In this document: in pieces, positions 30,939-32,029 of the stretch
Layout of the letters: each line of letters opens with the position of its first letter
Position numbering within the stretch: position 1 is the stretch's first letter
Assembly (NCBI RefSeq): GCF_013817345.1
Contig: NZ_JACDCW010000040.1
Span: 1 to 32,029 of the forward strand
Length of the DNA: 32,029 bases
Origin: Methylibium sp.
GTDB lineage: Bacteria; Pseudomonadota; Gammaproteobacteria; Burkholderiales; Burkholderiaceae_C
Direction of reading: 5' to 3'
The notes under the pieces: generated by a model
Database searches by the model: none
The model's input: the letters and a program-made list of their open reading frames with translations, nothing else
What the model was told of the DNA's origin: nothing
Program-made: the position numbers and the translations under genes

Positions 30939-32029
30939 TCATAGCCTCAGCGCTGCGGTATAGCCGGTCATCTCCAGATATCCCCGCCCGACGCGTTTGC
31001 CGCTCGCGTCGATCAAGTCGCTCAGCCCTTCCCAGTAGACCGCGCCGGTCGAGCCGCGGCTGTCGAGTTCCTGCGCGTCGAGTCGGGCTCGCACTTCGAA
31101 GCGGCCGGCCGGTGTTTCGATGCGCCAGGCGACCGGGTAGGTCGCGCGCGTGGCGGGGCTGACCCAGGTTCGCAAGGGTTCGAAACGCACGGCGTTGCTT
31201 GCGAAGCTTTGCGCCGTGCCGCCCGGCGCGCGGAAGCTGCCGCCGGCCCACAGCGTGCTGCCGTCGCGCCGGCGCAGCCTGAAGGCGGTGAGCGCGCCGC
31301 CATCGTCCAGGTTCATTCCGATCCAGTCCCAGCCCACCGCATCGGGATGCAGCAGTGCCTCGCTCCATTCATGATCCAGCCAGGCGCGGCCGGCGACACG
31401 CAGCGCGCGGCCGTCGAGTCGCAGCGTGCCGCTGACGGCGAGCTGCGGCTCGCTCAGGTAGTAGCTGGCCTGCGAGGGCTCGGGGCCCTTGCGCGAATAG
31501 CCGGCGTCGCCTTGCAGCAGCACGGGCTGCGTGGCATCGAAGCGCAGGTCGAAGGCGAAACCTTGCGAGGGAGCGTCGAGCCGGGCGCGGTAGTGATGGC
31601 TGCCGACAGGGCCATGGCGGTCGAGCTGCCAGCCGCGCAGCGTGACGGCGGTGTCGGTGGTTGATGCCTCGGCGATGCCGAAACCCGCGCGGGCGATGCG
31701 TTGATCGTGGCGCAGGCGGCGCTGTTGCGGATCGGTCAACGCGGCGTGCGCGAACAGCAGTTGGTGGGCGGCGAAGCGGCTGGGGTGGCCGGGCGCCAGA
31801 TCGGTCCGCGACCTGAAGAAGGTCAGCTGGAAGCCGAAAGGCTCGACGCTGCCCGGCACGTCGAGCGCGCCGGTGACGTACCACCATTCGGTGCGGTACT
31901 CGGGGTGCGAACCGAAGTCGCGCGGCAGGCGGATCGGCACGCCGGGGCGCACGACAGGCGCCGCCGCGGTCTGCGCCTGTGCAGGCTGTGCGTGGCTCTG
32001 TCGCATCGCGGCGGCCAGTGCCGGAGCCA
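30939..32029 (-). CDS. CrtC/AttH-like lipocalin-domain protein (5' end outside window)
   Basis: The frame stays open to the window edge; the first ATG inside (32006) would miss an upstream ALAAA stretch that looks like the end of a signal peptide, so the real start is probably beyond 32029. The protein has the CrtC/AttH pattern: TEWWYVTGALDV near the N terminus, FGFQLTFFRSRTDL, a RFAAHQLLFAHAALTD segment, AWLDHEWSEALLHPDAVGWDWIGMNL and a late YWEGLSDL. Carotenoid 1,2-hydratase uses this fold; AttH-type relatives are periplasmic partners of an ABC exporter (AttEFG). No carotenoid genes are in view, so the AttH role is favoured; its transporter would be upstream outside the window. Only 16 bp separate its end from the convergent lipoprotein gene. 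Confidence 0.85.
   Translation of the reverse strand, partial: APALAAAMRQSHAQPAQAQTAAAPVVRPGVPIRLPRDFGSHPEYRTEWWYVTGALDVPGSVEPFGFQLTFFRSRTDLAPGHPSRFAAHQLLFAHAALTDPQQRRLRHDQRIARAGFGIAEASTTDTAVTLRGWQLDRHGPVGSHHYRARLDAPSQGFAFDLRFDATQPVLLQGDAGYSRKGPEPSQASYYLSEPQLAVSGTLRLDGRALRVAGRAWLDHEWSEALLHPDAVGWDWIGMNLDDGGALTAFRLRRRDGSTLWAGGSFRAPGGTAQSFASNAVRFEPLRTWVSPATRATYPVAWRIETPAGRFEVRARLDAQELDSRGSTGAVYWEGLSDLIDASGKRVGRGYLEMTGYTAALRL

Overview
The window is GC-rich DNA (GC3-biased codons, GTG and TTG starts used alongside ATG) that looks like a chromosomal segment of a betaproteobacterium, most likely order Burkholderiales. Supporting signs are the pepA-holC-(short acidic DUF2486-like gene) order, the divergent lptF-lptG pair, the NnrS plus quinol-type nitric oxide reductase pair, the branched-chain amino acid binding protein, and a tRNA-Ser with an encoded CCA. 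I see no insertion sequence, prophage, CRISPR array, rRNA or replication origin. This is mostly ordinary core and accessory chromosome, with a few odd loci.

Layout. 1-1338: 3' part of an RND-type outer-membrane efflux lipoprotein. 1517-3829 (minus): PEBP-like protein and a DegP/HtrA periplasmic protease; upstream of the protease are four exact 11-bp-spaced repeats that look like an OmpR/PmrA-type operator. 4034-7675 (plus): NnrS and a single-subunit quinol NO reductase, a nitric-oxide handling pair. 7782-8681 (minus): a less GC-rich diguanylate cyclase followed by about 490 bp of gene-free, hairpin-bearing DNA. 9173-11295 (minus): response regulator and sensor kinase, coupled by ATGA. 11449-11820 (minus): a 19-cysteine copper-storage-like protein. 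12163-13359 (plus): MscS channel, overlapping tail-to-tail a minus-strand operon (15314 to 13332) of a SAM methyltransferase and a heme-oxygenase-fold di-iron enzyme. 15419-17480 (minus): membrane-anchored EEP nuclease/phosphatase, CDP-alcohol phosphatidyltransferase and a small membrane protein. 17481-18254 has only weak micro-ORFs. 18255-19575 (plus): hemerythrin with a C-terminal anchor and a divergent cis-prenyltransferase paralogue. 19629-22220 (minus): aminotransferase, CysB and CbiX/SirB, a sulfur and siroheme theme. 22285-24502 (minus): LptG and LptF of the LPS exporter, divergent from pepA by only 27 bp. 24530-27095 (plus): pepA, holC, a 107-bp tandem repeat that duplicates a start/stop overlap, and an acidic small protein. 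27247-28614 (plus): a LivK-type binding protein, a strong terminator and tRNA-Ser(GGA). 28685-30131 (plus): a GAF sensor kinase broken by a frameshift. 30224-30922 (plus): a lipoprotein resembling archaemetzincin but lacking its zinc motif. 30939-32029 (minus): a CrtC/AttH-like lipocalin protein running off the window.

Themes are envelope maintenance (DegP, LptFG, MscS, phospholipid and prenyl chemistry), NO and redox chemistry (NnrS, qNOR, hemerythrin, di-iron oxidase), metal handling (Cys-rich protein, CbiX) and signalling (GGDEF, two sensor kinases). The strongest candidates for something new are the methyltransferase/di-iron oxidase pair, the 107-bp translationally phased repeat after holC, the degenerate archaemetzincin-like lipoprotein, the divergent cis-prenyltransferase, and the 4 x 11-bp array upstream of degP. 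All functions are inferred from sequence reading alone; no database search was run.
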